The position numbers were made by a program, and so were the translations under genes. Below the pieces are notes generated by a model. That model saw only the letters and a list, made by a program, of their open reading frames with translations. It was not told the DNA's origin and did no database searches. Below, one piece after another: positions 28,338-37,089 of a stretch of DNA of 64,000 nucleotides. Numbering within the stretch: position 1 is the first letter of the stretch; the number at the start of each line of letters is the position of its first letter. The DNA is taken from the NCBI RefSeq assembly GCF_014197135.1, contig NZ_JACIFA010000008.1:105149-169148 (forward strand). The letters run 5' to 3'. This stretch comes from Sphingomonas zeae (GTDB lineage Bacteria; Pseudomonadota; Alphaproteobacteria; Sphingomonadales; Sphingomonadaceae).

Positions 28338-29447
28338 CTACCCGACCAGCGCGGGTTCGAGCGGCCCCGCCTCACCCAGCGCCCGGCGGGCGCGCGCGGC
28401 GACGATCGAATCGAACAGCGCCAGATAGCGCTCGGCCGAATCCAGCCCCGGTTGCGGCACGGGTTCGGGCCGCAGCGCCAAGGGGTCGAGCCAGTGGCGC
28501 AGCGCCGCGACCAGCGCGCCCAGGTCCTCGCGCGGGACGATGGTGCCCAGCGAGCGGTCGGACACGATCTCATGCACTGCCGGGCTCGAATCCGTCGCGA
28601 CGACCGGCGTGCCGACCGCCAGCGCCTCGCGCAGCACGCCGGGCACGCCCTCATAGTCGGAGGACAGCGCCACGACTTGCGCGGCGGCCATGGCGGCGGG
28701 CGCATGGGCGCTATGCCCGGGCAACGAAACCCGGTGCGACAACCCCAGTATCTCGATTTGTGCGCAAAGAGCCGGGCGGAGGCTTCCCTCGCCGAGGATC
28801 GTCAGGCCGATATCCTCCGGCAGATGGGTCATCGCGGTAATCAACCGGTCCCAGCGCTTCTGCGGCTCCAGCCGCCCCACGCCCAGGATGCGACGGCCCG
28901 GCGGCATGGCACGCGGCGGGGCGGCAGGGTCGAGCAGCGTCGGCGGGTTGGGAATGACCGCGACCGACAGGCCGGTGGCGCCCTGCGCTTCCCGCGCGGT
29001 CGCAGGGGTCATCGCGACCAGCGCGTCGAGGAACAGCCGATGCCCCGCCAGCCAGCGCCGCTGACCCCAGGCGATCATCGCCGCCTGATCGCCACGATCG
29101 ACCGCATTGGACATCTTGGCGACGATTGGCGGACAGGCTGCCGCCAGCCGAAGCCGCGTCCAAGCGGCCATGGCCGTATAGTGATTGCCCGGACAGAAGA
29201 CGATATCAGGGCGCGCCCGCGCGATCATCGCAGGCAGGGCGCTGCAAAGTCCGCCATAACGCTGATGCCCCAGCGTCACCGTCTCGACGCCCAGCGGCAC
29301 ACCGCCTTGGAACTGCCCGTCCTCATCGCCCAGGATCAGCGTGACCCGCCGTCCACGATTCAGCCAGCCTGGCAGCATCCGGCCCAGCGCCGCTTCGACA
29401 CCGCCGCGCATTGCCAGGGCATAGGTCAGGATATGATCGGCGGGCAT
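28338..29447 (-). CDS. GT4-family glycosyltransferase
   Basis: 369-residue GT-B glycosyltransferase. The N-terminal domain has the acceptor loop MRGGVEAALGRML. The C-terminal domain has ILGVGRLEPQKRWDRLI and the nucleotide-sugar motif SSDYEGVPGVLREALAVGTPVVATD. ATG at 29447 is preferred to a TTG at 29462. No membrane segment, so it should act at the cytoplasmic face. It is divergent from the membrane protein at 29657 and likely belongs with the glycan cluster to about 34.6 kb. Donor and acceptor unknown. Confidence 0.88.
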   Translation of the reverse strand: MPADHILTYALAMRGGVEAALGRMLPGWLNRGRRVTLILGDEDGQFQGGVPLGVETVTLGHQRYGGLCSALPAMIARARPDIVFCPGNHYTAMAAWTRLRLAAACPPIVAKMSNAVDRGDQAAMIAWGQRRWLAGHRLFLDALVAMTPATAREAQGATGLSVAVIPNPPTLLDPAAPPRAMPPGRRILGVGRLEPQKRWDRLITAMTHLPEDIGLTILGEGSLRPALCAQIEILGLSHRVSLPGHSAHAPAAMAAAQVVALSSDYEGVPGVLREALAVGTPVVATDSSPAVHEIVSDRSLGTIVPREDLGALVAALRHWLDPLALRPEPVPQPGLDSAERYLALFDSIVAARARRALGEAGPLEPALVG

Positions 29448-29656
29448 AGGCTCCGGAAGCAAAAGGCGGGTTGATAGGGAGCGCTAATCAGCGCTTGTCG
29501 CGCAATTATGTCAGTTTCAGCCCTAAGGTGGACACAATTGCACGACAAAGGTGAATTCTTATTCAGGTGCGAGAAAGCAGTGTTGAGGTTAGCGGGCGCC
29601 GCCGGCGAACGCCGCCGAGGAATCTCCATAACGTGCAGAATGAACGAGATGATCCC

Positions 29657-30613
29657 ATGACCCCGCAACAGGCCCTGCCTGCCGGCCCGGTGCCCGGAGC
29701 GGGCGTCGACACTGGCCCGGTGGCGCGCGACATGGCTGCGCTGGAGCCGTTGAAGACGGTCAAGAACCGTTGGCCCGCCATCATCGGCGGGCTGCTGACG
29801 CTCGCGATGATCGTGGGACTGGGGCATGAACTGCTGGGTCGCGGCCTGGTGGGCCTCAGCCATTCGGTGCCGACCAACCCGTTGTTCTACGTCGTCTTTG
29901 TCGGCCTCTATATGGCGCTGCCGATCGGCGACTATATCATTTTCCGGCGGCTATGGGGCATCCCGTTCAGCGGCATGGCGGCGCTGATCCGCAAGCGGAT
30001 CGCGAACGAAGTGGCATTCAGCTATTCGGGCGAGGCGTATTTCTATGCCTGGGCGCGGGCAAACGCGAAGATGGTGGCTGCTCCCTTCGGCGCGGTGAAG
30101 GATGTCGGCATTCTGTCGGCCATCGCGGGCAATGCGATCACCCTGTTGATGATCGGCCTCGCGCTGCCGGTCGGGCGCGAACTGCTGACCGCGGAGCAGC
30201 TGCGGCTGGTCTGGGGATCGATCGCGATCGTCATGGCGACCTCGCTGCCCTTCCTGATCTTTTCGCGGCGGGTCTTCTCGCTCGATCGCAAGACCCTTTG
30301 GTGGGTCTTCATGGTCCACTGCATCCGCCTGATCGCCAACTCGCTGCTCGTCGCGCTGGCATGGCATTATGGGATGCCGAGCGTGTCGCTGGGCATGTGG
30401 CTGTTCCTGTCGGCGGCGCGCCTGCTCGTCTCGCGCCTGCCCTTGGTACCCAATAAGGACCTTCTTTTCGCCAATTTCGCGATCCTGTTGATCGGGCAGG
30501 ATCAGGAATTGAGCGAACTTATCGCCTTCACCGCGGCGCTGACCCTGTTGGTCCATGTCGCGCTGATCGCGGGGTTTGGTGTGACGGCATTGGTGCGGAA
30601 GGTACGCGCATGA
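29657..30613 (+). CDS. Polytopic membrane protein, unknown function
   Basis: 318-residue protein with about seven hydrophobic helices after a soluble N-terminus of about 55 residues. Visible stretches are GDYIIFRRLWGIPFSGMAAL, NEVAFSYSGEAYFYAWARAN and the charged AFTAALTLLVHVAL tail region. The first resembles membrane domains of the UPF0104/lysylphosphatidylglycerol synthase-like group, but not clearly. It overlaps the DUF2141 gene by four bases and precedes a glycosyltransferase, suggesting a role in lipid or glycan handling. Confidence 0.7.
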   Translation: MTPQQALPAGPVPGAGVDTGPVARDMAALEPLKTVKNRWPAIIGGLLTLAMIVGLGHELLGRGLVGLSHSVPTNPLFYVVFVGLYMALPIGDYIIFRRLWGIPFSGMAALIRKRIANEVAFSYSGEAYFYAWARANAKMVAAPFGAVKDVGILSAIAGNAITLLMIGLALPVGRELLTAEQLRLVWGSIAIVMATSLPFLIFSRRVFSLDRKTLWWVFMVHCIRLIANSLLVALAWHYGMPSVSLGMWLFLSAARLLVSRLPLVPNKDLLFANFAILLIGQDQELSELIAFTAALTLLVHVALIAGFGVTALVRKVRA

Positions 30614-31137
30614 TTCGCGTGATGAAGATGGTGGCGGTAGCGGCGATCGGGCTGGCGGCGATGCCGCAGGCGGCGGGCGCACAGGTGCTGGGCAGCGATG
30701 CGGCGGCCTGCACCGGCGGCGGCGGTCCCGCCATTCTCGCCCGGATCGAAGGGCTGAAGGACCGCAAGGGCAATCTGAAGCTCGAACTCTATCCGGCGAA
30801 TGACGAGGATTTCCTCCAGGACGATGGCGTGCTGGTCCGCGCGGGTAAGACGTTCCGCCGAGTCCAGGTGCCGACGCCGGCAGGCGCCGGGCCGATCGCC
30901 ATGTGCATCCGCGTGCCGCACCCGGGCCGCTATGCATTGCTGTTCACCCATGACCGCGACGGCAAGAACAAGTTCAATTTCTGGAGCGACGGCGCGGGCT
31001 TTCCGGCCAATACCAAGCTGGGCCGTCGCAAGCCGCCGCTCGCCTCGGCGTTGATCGATGTGCCTAATGGTGTGGCCACGACGACCATCCGTGCCCAATA
31101 TCTGCGTGGGCTGGGCGGTTTCGGTCCGGTGGATTGA
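30610..31137 (+). CDS. DUF2141 domain periplasmic protein
   Basis: 175-residue protein with an N-terminal signal peptide (cleavage after AAGAQ region, about residue 25) and a DUF2141 domain: ILARIEGLKDRKGNLKLELY, then PGRYALLFTHDRDGKNKFNF and GAGFPANTKLG. The family is small, secreted and of unknown function. It overlaps the membrane protein upstream (ATGA) and lies eight bases before the next glycosyltransferase, forming a three-gene operon. Confidence 0.85.
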   Translation: MIRVMKMVAVAAIGLAAMPQAAGAQVLGSDAAACTGGGGPAILARIEGLKDRKGNLKLELYPANDEDFLQDDGVLVRAGKTFRRVQVPTPAGAGPIAMCIRVPHPGRYALLFTHDRDGKNKFNFWSDGAGFPANTKLGRRKPPLASALIDVPNGVATTTIRAQYLRGLGGFGPVD

Positions 31138-31145
31138 GGGAACGG

Positions 31146-32333
31146 ATGATGCGCATCGTCGACGTCAACGAATTCTACTCCCCCACCGGCGGGGGCGTGC
31201 GGACCTATATCGACCGCAAGATGTCGATTCTGGCCGAGATGGGGCATGAGCTGATCGTGCTCGCCCCCGGCACCGAGGACGTGGTCGAGGAGCGCCCCGG
31301 CGGCGGCAAGATCATCTATATCAAGGCGCCGCGCCTGATCCTGGACACCAATTACGGCATGTTCTGGGATTCGGCGCCCGTCTGCCGCCTGCTCGACGAG
31401 CTGGACCCCGACATCGTGGAGGTTTCCTCGCCCGCCAAGCCCGCCTGGTTCGTCGCCAGCTGGCAGGGGCGTGCGAAGAAGGTCTTCTTCATGCACAACG
31501 ACAATGTCGGCACCTATCCGGTGCGCTGGCTCGATGGCCTTGTTGCGCAGGAGCGGGTGGAGGACTGGTTCAGCTGGTACAGCCGCTACATGAACCGCTT
31601 CCTCGATCATTACGACCTGGTGCTGTCCAACGGCCCGGCGCTGGTCAAGCGGCTCGGCAAGCGCGGCGTGCGGGTGGACGAGGGCATTCCGCTGGGGATC
31701 GAGCGCCATTTCTTCTCGCCCGACCACCGCGACGAACGCCTGCGTGCGGCGCTGCTGGCGCAATGCGCGCTGCCCGAGGATGCGCATCTGCTGCTCGGGC
31801 TGGGGCGGCATCACCCCGAAAAGCGCTGGCCGATGGTCATCGACGCGGTCGAGCGCGTGGCCTCGACCCGCCCCATCGGCCTGATCCTGATCGGCGGCGG
31901 CGTCGCCAGCCGGACGCTGGAAAAGCGGATCGCGGGCAGCCCCCACATCCGCCTGTTCCGCCCGGTCTATGACCGCCCGCGCCTCGCCCGGATCATGGCG
32001 AGCTGCGACGCGCTGGTGCATGGTTGCGAGACCGAGACGTTCGGGCTGGTCGCCTCCGAAGCGCTGGCCTCGGGTCTGCCGCTGGTCGTGCCCGATTATG
32101 GCGGGTGCGCCGAGGTGGCGAACCCGCTATTCGCCGAAACCTTCCGCGCGCGCGACGGCGCGGCCTGTGCCGAGGCGATCGAGCGTCTGCTGGCGCGCGA
32201 CCAGCGCGTGCTGCGCAACGCCGCGCGCGTCGCGGCGGGTAAGGTGTTCAGCGATCGTGACCATGCCGAGGCGCTGATCGCACGCTATCAGAGGCTGCTG
32301 GATGGGGAAGCGGGCGAGCGCGCCGCCGCCTGA
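31146..32333 (+). CDS. GT4-family glycosyltransferase
   Basis: 395-residue GT-B enzyme. The N-terminus has EFYSPTGGGVRTYIDRK, typical of GT4. The C-terminal part has LLLGLGRHHPEKRWPMVI and the sugar-nucleotide motif HGCETETFGLVASEALASGL. ATG at 31146 follows GAGG with good spacing. It probably adds a sugar to a lipid-linked acceptor in the cytoplasm, with the neighbouring membrane protein and deacetylase. Its specificity is unknown. Confidence 0.88.
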   Translation: MMRIVDVNEFYSPTGGGVRTYIDRKMSILAEMGHELIVLAPGTEDVVEERPGGGKIIYIKAPRLILDTNYGMFWDSAPVCRLLDELDPDIVEVSSPAKPAWFVASWQGRAKKVFFMHNDNVGTYPVRWLDGLVAQERVEDWFSWYSRYMNRFLDHYDLVLSNGPALVKRLGKRGVRVDEGIPLGIERHFFSPDHRDERLRAALLAQCALPEDAHLLLGLGRHHPEKRWPMVIDAVERVASTRPIGLILIGGGVASRTLEKRIAGSPHIRLFRPVYDRPRLARIMASCDALVHGCETETFGLVASEALASGLPLVVPDYGGCAEVANPLFAETFRARDGAACAEAIERLLARDQRVLRNAARVAAGKVFSDRDHAEALIARYQRLLDGEAGERAAA

Positions 32334-32345
32334 TCCCCCCACCTC

Positions 32346-32432
32346 CGTTCAGCCTGAGCGAAGTCGAAGGCCACAGGGTTCCCTATCGGCGAGCGCATGA
32401 CGTGCGCTTCGACTTCGCTCAGCGTGAGCGGA
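32346..32432. repeat. Family C intergenic palindrome
   Basis: Left arm TTCAGCCTGAGCGAAGTCGA (from about 32348) and right arm CTTCGACTTCGCTCAGCGTG (to about 32426) are near reverse complements, about 40 bases apart. It sits between convergent genes. Related copies lie at 44428 and, as a half copy, at 51708. The arm sequence resembles a palindrome I recall as frequent in sphingomonad genomes. Confidence 0.85.
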
Positions 32433-32440
32433 GAGTGAGG

Positions 32441-33178
32441 TTAGGCCGCCAGCAGATCCGCATAGCGCGACGGCGTGTGCGTCTTGGCCAGCCGCGCATA
32501 GGTCTTGTCGATGCTGTCGAGCAGCGCCGGCACGCCATTGTCGCCCGGATGCACCGCGACCCGCGCCACCGGCGTCGGGCGCAGGCCGTGACGCAGCACG
32601 GCGGCGGCGGCGAGCGAGCTGAGCTGGCGTCCGCGCGACCGGCTGGCCCAGGTGACGACGGGGCCGCGCGCGATGATCTTGCCATCGGCGGGCGTCCATA
32701 CTCGGAAATGATCCTCGGCCATTCCGAACCCGGCATCGCCCAGCGCTGCCCGCGCCTCGTCCGAATAGAGCCAGGCGGGCGCGATGAAGCCGGTCGCGCG
32801 GCGGCCGATGATATCCTCGATCAGCGCGGTGCCGCGCTGCATCCGGCGGAGGGCCTCGGCGCGGTCCAGGCCGACGAACTCACCTTCGCCCGCCGTCATA
32901 TGCCTGGCCTTCAGCGCCGTCTTGGAATCGGTATGGACCATGTCGTCCTTGTGCGACCAGCCATGGACGAACATCTCGATCCCCATGTCCGCCCAGTTGC
33001 GCAGCCGGGTGGCAAAGGGCGTGCCGGGCGCGATCGGCGCGCTGTTCCAATGGTCGGGGATGACCAGCATGGCGAGACGCGGCCCGCCGAGATGCCCCGA
33101 CAGCCGGTCGAACAGCGCATCGACCGCCCCTTCGAACCGGGGGGACACGTCATGGATCGAGGCAAGAAGGCGTTTCAT
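32441..33178 (-). CDS. DUF2334 polysaccharide deacetylase-like protein
   Basis: 245-residue protein with the NodB-like deacetylase fold of DUF2334. Metal-site features are SIHDVSP near the N-terminus, HGWSHKDD in the middle, and the later GFIAPAWLYSDEA and VHPGD. No signal peptide is apparent, so it could act on cytoplasmic or lipid-linked sugars. ATG at 33178 overlaps the upstream membrane protein gene. Co-location with glycosyltransferases suggests deacetylation of an N-acetyl sugar in that glycan. Confidence 0.85.
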   Translation of the reverse strand: MKRLLASIHDVSPRFEGAVDALFDRLSGHLGGPRLAMLVIPDHWNSAPIAPGTPFATRLRNWADMGIEMFVHGWSHKDDMVHTDSKTALKARHMTAGEGEFVGLDRAEALRRMQRGTALIEDIIGRRATGFIAPAWLYSDEARAALGDAGFGMAEDHFRVWTPADGKIIARGPVVTWASRSRGRQLSSLAAAAVLRHGLRPTPVARVAVHPGDNGVPALLDSIDKTYARLAKTHTPSRYADLLAA

Positions 33179-34611
33179 CGCGCGGATTTATAGACGCTGA
33201 TCGTCTCATTGCCCATCGGCAGTTTCGCGGTCAGCCGGTAGCCGCCCGCCATCGCCGCCAGCACGCGCGCATGGGCTTCGGGCCGCTCGCCATTATAGGG
33301 CGGGCGCATGACGACGACGGCGGGGTGTTGCGAGAGGATGCGGGTGATCTCGGTATCCTGGTCGACGCCGGTGGCCCCTGCCTCGCGCGCGCGGCTGAGA
33401 TGGGCGGGCACGATCCAGCGCGACAGGGCGCAACGCTGGGTCGCGACATAGAGCATGGTGCTGCCCGAATAGACATACAGGCACCCCGGTCCCTTACCGA
33501 CCGCCTGGGTCAGCGCGGCGAACTCGCTGGCGTCGCCGCGTTCGTGGCGCAAGGACAGCAGCACGATCTGCCCGGCCAGCGCCACGGTCAGCAGCAGGGC
33601 CGGGGTGTAGCGCCGCCGCCAGTCCTGACGCCCCAGCATCGCGGCGGCGGCGGTACAGGCGGGGAGCAGGATCGGCAGGCCGTAATGGTCGAACCAGGGC
33701 CGGAACAGCAGCACGCCGATAATCGCCGCGCCCAGCCAGACGGCCAGGAAAACCCGCTCGCGGTCGCGCTCCGCCCGCTTGAGGCCCAGCACTGCCAGCG
33801 CGACAATGGGCGACAGGATCAGGGCCAGCTGCCCCAGATTGCCCGCCAGTTCGCCCAGCGGATCGGGGTTGCGATGGAAGATCGACAGGAAATTGGCATA
33901 GAGGAACGCATCCCACTGCCCGATTGCGGCATAGACTCCCGCCGCCAGCCCGGTGGGCACCAGCGACACCGCGACCAGCGCCGCGCCGTACAGGATCAGC
34001 GCGACCGGCGACCGGCTCCGTCGCCATTCGCTGGCCAGCAGCCAGAGGCCGAACACCATGCCCTCGAACACCGCCGAATATTTGATCTGAAGGGTAATCC
34101 CCACCAGAGCCATCGCGACGAGGCCCAGGCTGCGGGCACGCCGCCGGTCGGATTCGAGGATGGCCCAAGCCGCCCCGATCATCAGCAGATTGTAGAAGAC
34201 CGGCGCCTGCCCCCCCTGTCCGCCGAGCAGGTTCAACCACAGAATATAGGCGATGCCCGCCGCGGTCGCGCCCCCCGCCCAGCCGAGCCGGTCGGCCAGC
34301 CGCGCAATGGCCCATGCGGTCGCGACGACGCTGACCAGCGCCATTGCCTGATAGGCCCAGATGCCCGCCGGGAAACCGAATGCGGCGGGCAGGGCATAGA
34401 GCAGGAACAGCCCGATCGGCTTGCGGTCCCACACATCGACGAAGGGCCACGCGCCCTGCCACATCGCGTGGCCGGTGAAGAAGTAGAACTCCTCATCCAC
34501 ATGGACCACCGGATTGCCGAAGGTTGCCACGCGGGCGGCAATCGCGACGGCGAGCAGGATCAGGAGGCGGTGGGTGCCGGAGTGATTCGAAGGTTGCTGT
34601 GTGACCGACAT
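33175..34611 (-). CDS. Membrane glycosyltransferase, GT39/ArnT-like (GT-C fold)
   Basis: 478-residue protein with about ten helices. The first periplasmic loop has the GT-C acidic motif HVDEEFYFFTGHAMWQGAWP, followed by WDRKPIGLFLLYALPAAFG, as in ArnT/Pmt enzymes. A smaller C-terminal domain follows (from about residue 370). Such enzymes transfer sugars from undecaprenyl or dolichyl carriers in the periplasm. It overlaps the deacetylase gene by four bases, so the two are one transcript. Confidence 0.82.
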   Translation of the reverse strand: MSVTQQPSNHSGTHRLLILLAVAIAARVATFGNPVVHVDEEFYFFTGHAMWQGAWPFVDVWDRKPIGLFLLYALPAAFGFPAGIWAYQAMALVSVVATAWAIARLADRLGWAGGATAAGIAYILWLNLLGGQGGQAPVFYNLLMIGAAWAILESDRRRARSLGLVAMALVGITLQIKYSAVFEGMVFGLWLLASEWRRSRSPVALILYGAALVAVSLVPTGLAAGVYAAIGQWDAFLYANFLSIFHRNPDPLGELAGNLGQLALILSPIVALAVLGLKRAERDRERVFLAVWLGAAIIGVLLFRPWFDHYGLPILLPACTAAAAMLGRQDWRRRYTPALLLTVALAGQIVLLSLRHERGDASEFAALTQAVGKGPGCLYVYSGSTMLYVATQRCALSRWIVPAHLSRAREAGATGVDQDTEITRILSQHPAVVVMRPPYNGERPEAHARVLAAMAGGYRLTAKLPMGNETISVYKSAR

Positions 34612-34628
34612 GGCACTGATCCAGGAAA

Positions 34629-34725
34629 GCCCCTCCTCTTCAGGGGGGGTGGGGTGGGGCCTGTCGACAGGCGTAGGTCTTGCGGAAGCGCCCCACCCCC
34701 GGCCCGTCCCCTGAAGGGGAGGGGA
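34629..34725. repeat. Family A palindrome, short form
   Basis: Arms GCCCCTCCTCTTCAGGGGGG (left) and CCGTCCCCTGAAGGGGAGGG (right), with inner arms GGGTGGGGC and GCCCCACCCC. It is 97 bases long and lies between two genes on the same strand, just after the ubiG stop. The sequence is diverged from the 130-base copies, but the layout is the same. Confidence 0.75.
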
Positions 34726-34728
34726 GAT

Positions 34729-35466
34729 TTAGCGGGTCGCGGTCACGAAATAGTCGAGCGCGGTCGAATCGCTGACCATGAAGCCCTTGGTCGGCGAATA
34801 GCTCAGGCCCCGCACGTCGCGCACCGTCAGCCCCGCCCCGGTCAGCAGCGCGGTCAGTTCGTCCGGCGTCAGGAATTTCGACCAGTCATGCGTGCCCTTG
34901 GGAATCGCCCCCGACCCTTCGGCCAGCGTGATGAGCGCCAGCTTGGACAGCGGCGTGCGGTTGGGCGTCGACAGGATCATCAGGCCGCCCGGCGCCAGGG
35001 CATCGGCCAGTCCGCGTACGAAGCGCGCCGGATCGGCGACATGCTCGATCACCTCCAGCGAGGTGACGAGGTCGAACGTCTCGCCCGACAGCCCTTCGAC
35101 GCTGCCCGCACGGTAATGGATCTCCAGCCCCGACTGGGCAGCATGGGCGGCGGCGACCGCGACATTTTCCGGCGCGGCATCCAGCCCCGTCACCTCTGCG
35201 CCCAGCCGCGCCAGCGGCTCGCACAGCAACCCCGCGCCGCAGCCGACATCCAGCGCGCGCTTGCCCTTCAGCGGGATGAATCCCTGGCCATCGGCATTCC
35301 AATGCAGGTCGATCTGCTCGCGAATATAGCGCAGACGCGGCGGATTGAGTCGGTGAAGCATCGCGCTCGACCCCTTGGGGTCCCACCAGTCGGCGGCCAT
35401 CTTTCCGAAATGTGCGGCTTCGGTCCCAATAATGGTAGAATCGTTCAAATGGCTTGCGTTCGTCAT
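34729..35466 (-). CDS. ubiG: Ubiquinone biosynthesis O-methyltransferase UbiG
   Basis: 245-residue SAM methyltransferase performing both O-methylations of ubiquinone synthesis. Motif I is ALDVGCGAGLLCEPLARLG, post-I is VTGLDAAPENV, and the UbiG-typical stretches are FDLVTSLEVIEHVADPARFV and KGTHDWSKFLTPDEL. The N-terminus (EAAHFGKMAADWWDPKGS) is diagnostic. It is divergent from lysC with a 54-base gap, so promoters must overlap or lie in the coding regions. Confidence 0.95.
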   Translation of the reverse strand: MTNASHLNDSTIIGTEAAHFGKMAADWWDPKGSSAMLHRLNPPRLRYIREQIDLHWNADGQGFIPLKGKRALDVGCGAGLLCEPLARLGAEVTGLDAAPENVAVAAAHAAQSGLEIHYRAGSVEGLSGETFDLVTSLEVIEHVADPARFVRGLADALAPGGLMILSTPNRTPLSKLALITLAEGSGAIPKGTHDWSKFLTPDELTALLTGAGLTVRDVRGLSYSPTKGFMVSDSTALDYFVTATR

Positions 35467-35520
35467 GGGCGCTACCTATCAGGGCCGCCGTTTTACCCCA
35501 AGGAGATTGGCAAAAACCGC

Positions 35521-36771
35521 ATGGCCCGTATCGTGATGAAGTTCGGCGGCACCTCGATGGCCGGAATCGAGCGCATCCGCAACGTGGCGGCGCGGGTCAA
35601 ACGCGAGGTGGAGGCGGGCCATCAGGTCGCGGTCGTCGTCTCCGCGATGGCGGGGGAGACCGACCGGCTGGTCGGTTTCTGTCGCGAGGCCTCGTCGCTC
35701 TACGATCCCCAGGAATATGACGTCGTCGTCTCGGCGGGCGAACAGATCACCAGCGGCTTGCTGGCGATCACGCTCCAGGCGATGGGCGTGCCCGCCCGTT
35801 CGTGGCTGGGTTGGCAGCTGCCGATCCATACCGACACGGCGTTCGCGAAGGCGCGGATCGGCGAGATCGACACCAGCGCGCTCGACGAGAGTCTGGCGGC
35901 GGGCGTGGTCGCGGTGATCCCCGGCTTCCAGGGCGTGGCCGAGGGCAACCGGGTCACGACCTTGGGTCGCGGCGGATCGGACACCAGCGCGGTTGCGGTC
36001 GCGGCGGCGATGAAGGCGGAGCGGTGCGACATCTACACCGATGTCGACGGCGTCTATACGACCGACCCGCGCATCGTGCCCCGCGCGCGCAAGCTGTCGA
36101 AAGTCACCTATGAGGAGATGCTGGAACTCGCCAGCGTCGGCGCCAAGGTGCTCCAGACCCGCTCGGTCGGGCTGGCGATGAAGGAACAGGTGCGCGTGCG
36201 AGTGCTCAGCTCGTTCGACGACGCACGGGACGAAGACGGACATCGCGGCACGTTGATCGTGGGCGAAGAGGAAATCGACGATATGGAACGCCAGCTCATC
36301 ACCGGCATCGCGCATGACAAGAACGAAGCCAAGATCACCCTGACCGCCGTGCCCGACCGGCCCGGCGCGGTGGGTTCGATCTTCGCGCCGCTCGCGGACG
36401 CCGGGATCAATGTGGACATGATCGTCCAGAACATCGCGCATTCGACCGGGTCCACCGACGTGACCTTCACCGTGCCCTCGGCCGACCTGGCACGCAGCCT
36501 GGACGTGCTGGAAAAGGCGAGCGGCGAGATCGGCTATGGCAATCTGGTCCACGACACGCGGGTTGCCAAGATCTCGGTGGTGGGCGTGGGCATGCGCAGC
36601 CATGCGGGCGTTGCGTCGACCATGTTCCAGACGCTGGGCGCGCGCGGGATCAATATCCTCGCCATCACTACCTCGGAGATCAAGGTCAGCGTGCTGATCG
36701 AAGAGGATTACACCGAACTCGCGGTGCGTGTCCTGCACACTGCCTATGGCCTGGACGCCGAAGCGGCTTAA
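35521..36771 (+). CDS. lysC: Aspartate kinase
   Basis: 416-residue kinase for the first step of Lys/Thr/Met synthesis. The N-terminus has the signature VMKFGGTSMAG; the nucleotide site includes TLGRGGSDTSAVAVA and DVDGVYTTDPR. Two ACT domains (about 270-400) give feedback control. ATG at 35521 follows AAGGAGATTGGC. The length suits a single-function enzyme without homoserine dehydrogenase. The gap after it carries nested palindromes. Confidence 0.96.
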   Translation: MARIVMKFGGTSMAGIERIRNVAARVKREVEAGHQVAVVVSAMAGETDRLVGFCREASSLYDPQEYDVVVSAGEQITSGLLAITLQAMGVPARSWLGWQLPIHTDTAFAKARIGEIDTSALDESLAAGVVAVIPGFQGVAEGNRVTTLGRGGSDTSAVAVAAAMKAERCDIYTDVDGVYTTDPRIVPRARKLSKVTYEEMLELASVGAKVLQTRSVGLAMKEQVRVRVLSSFDDARDEDGHRGTLIVGEEEIDDMERQLITGIAHDKNEAKITLTAVPDRPGAVGSIFAPLADAGINVDMIVQNIAHSTGSTDVTFTVPSADLARSLDVLEKASGEIGYGNLVHDTRVAKISVVGVGMRSHAGVASTMFQTLGARGINILAITTSEIKVSVLIEEDYTELAVRVLHTAYGLDAEAA

Positions 36772-36811
36772 GTGCTTTCCCCTCCTCGGGCTCGGTTCGG
36801 GGAGGGGTTCG

Positions 36812-37052
36812 TTTGGTTCGCGCGAAGCCGCGAAGCCGCGAAGCCGCGAAGCCGCGAAGACGCGAAGCGTATTCAAAAAGATTTGTTCGCGCAGAGGCGC
36901 GGAGGGCGCAGAGAGGGCGTGTACAGCCACTGGCCGTGTCCTCCAGCAACGGCCTGTCGAAGACCAGTTTGCGCTGCCGCGCGCGAAACATCTCTGCGTC
37001 CTCTGCGCGAACCAACTCATCTTCGCGGCATCGCGGCTTCGCGTGAACCAAA
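36812..37052. repeat. Family B palindrome, outer copy containing a second copy
   Basis: Outer arms TTTGGTTCGCGCGAAGCCGC (from 36812) and its complement with one mismatch (to 37052). Just inside the left arm, GAAGCCGCG repeats in tandem about four times. A second family B element lies inside (36885-37012). It explains the 318-base gap between lysC and the nitronate monooxygenase gene, which has no supported gene. Confidence 0.85.
36885..37012. repeat. Family B palindrome, nested inner copy
   Basis: Left arm GTTCGCGCAGAGGCGCGGAG and right arm TCTCTGCGTCCTCTGCGCGA are near complements with an 8-base insertion in the left one. The core has no coding features. Nested inside the copy spanning 36812-37052, which suggests one element inserted into another or local amplification. 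Confidence 0.8.
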
Positions 37053-37089
37053 TCTTGCCGTCCGCCCCGCTCCACGGCATGGAGCAAAG

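Noticed and set aside
33271..35520. Very long open frame upstream of lysC
   Set aside because: It runs antisense through the GT39-like gene and ubiG; only the part from 35521 is real (aspartate kinase).
36817..36867. GAAGCCGCG tandem units as a CRISPR or coding repeat
   Set aside because: Nine-base unit without spacers, lying in the arm of a palindrome; explained by family B expansion.
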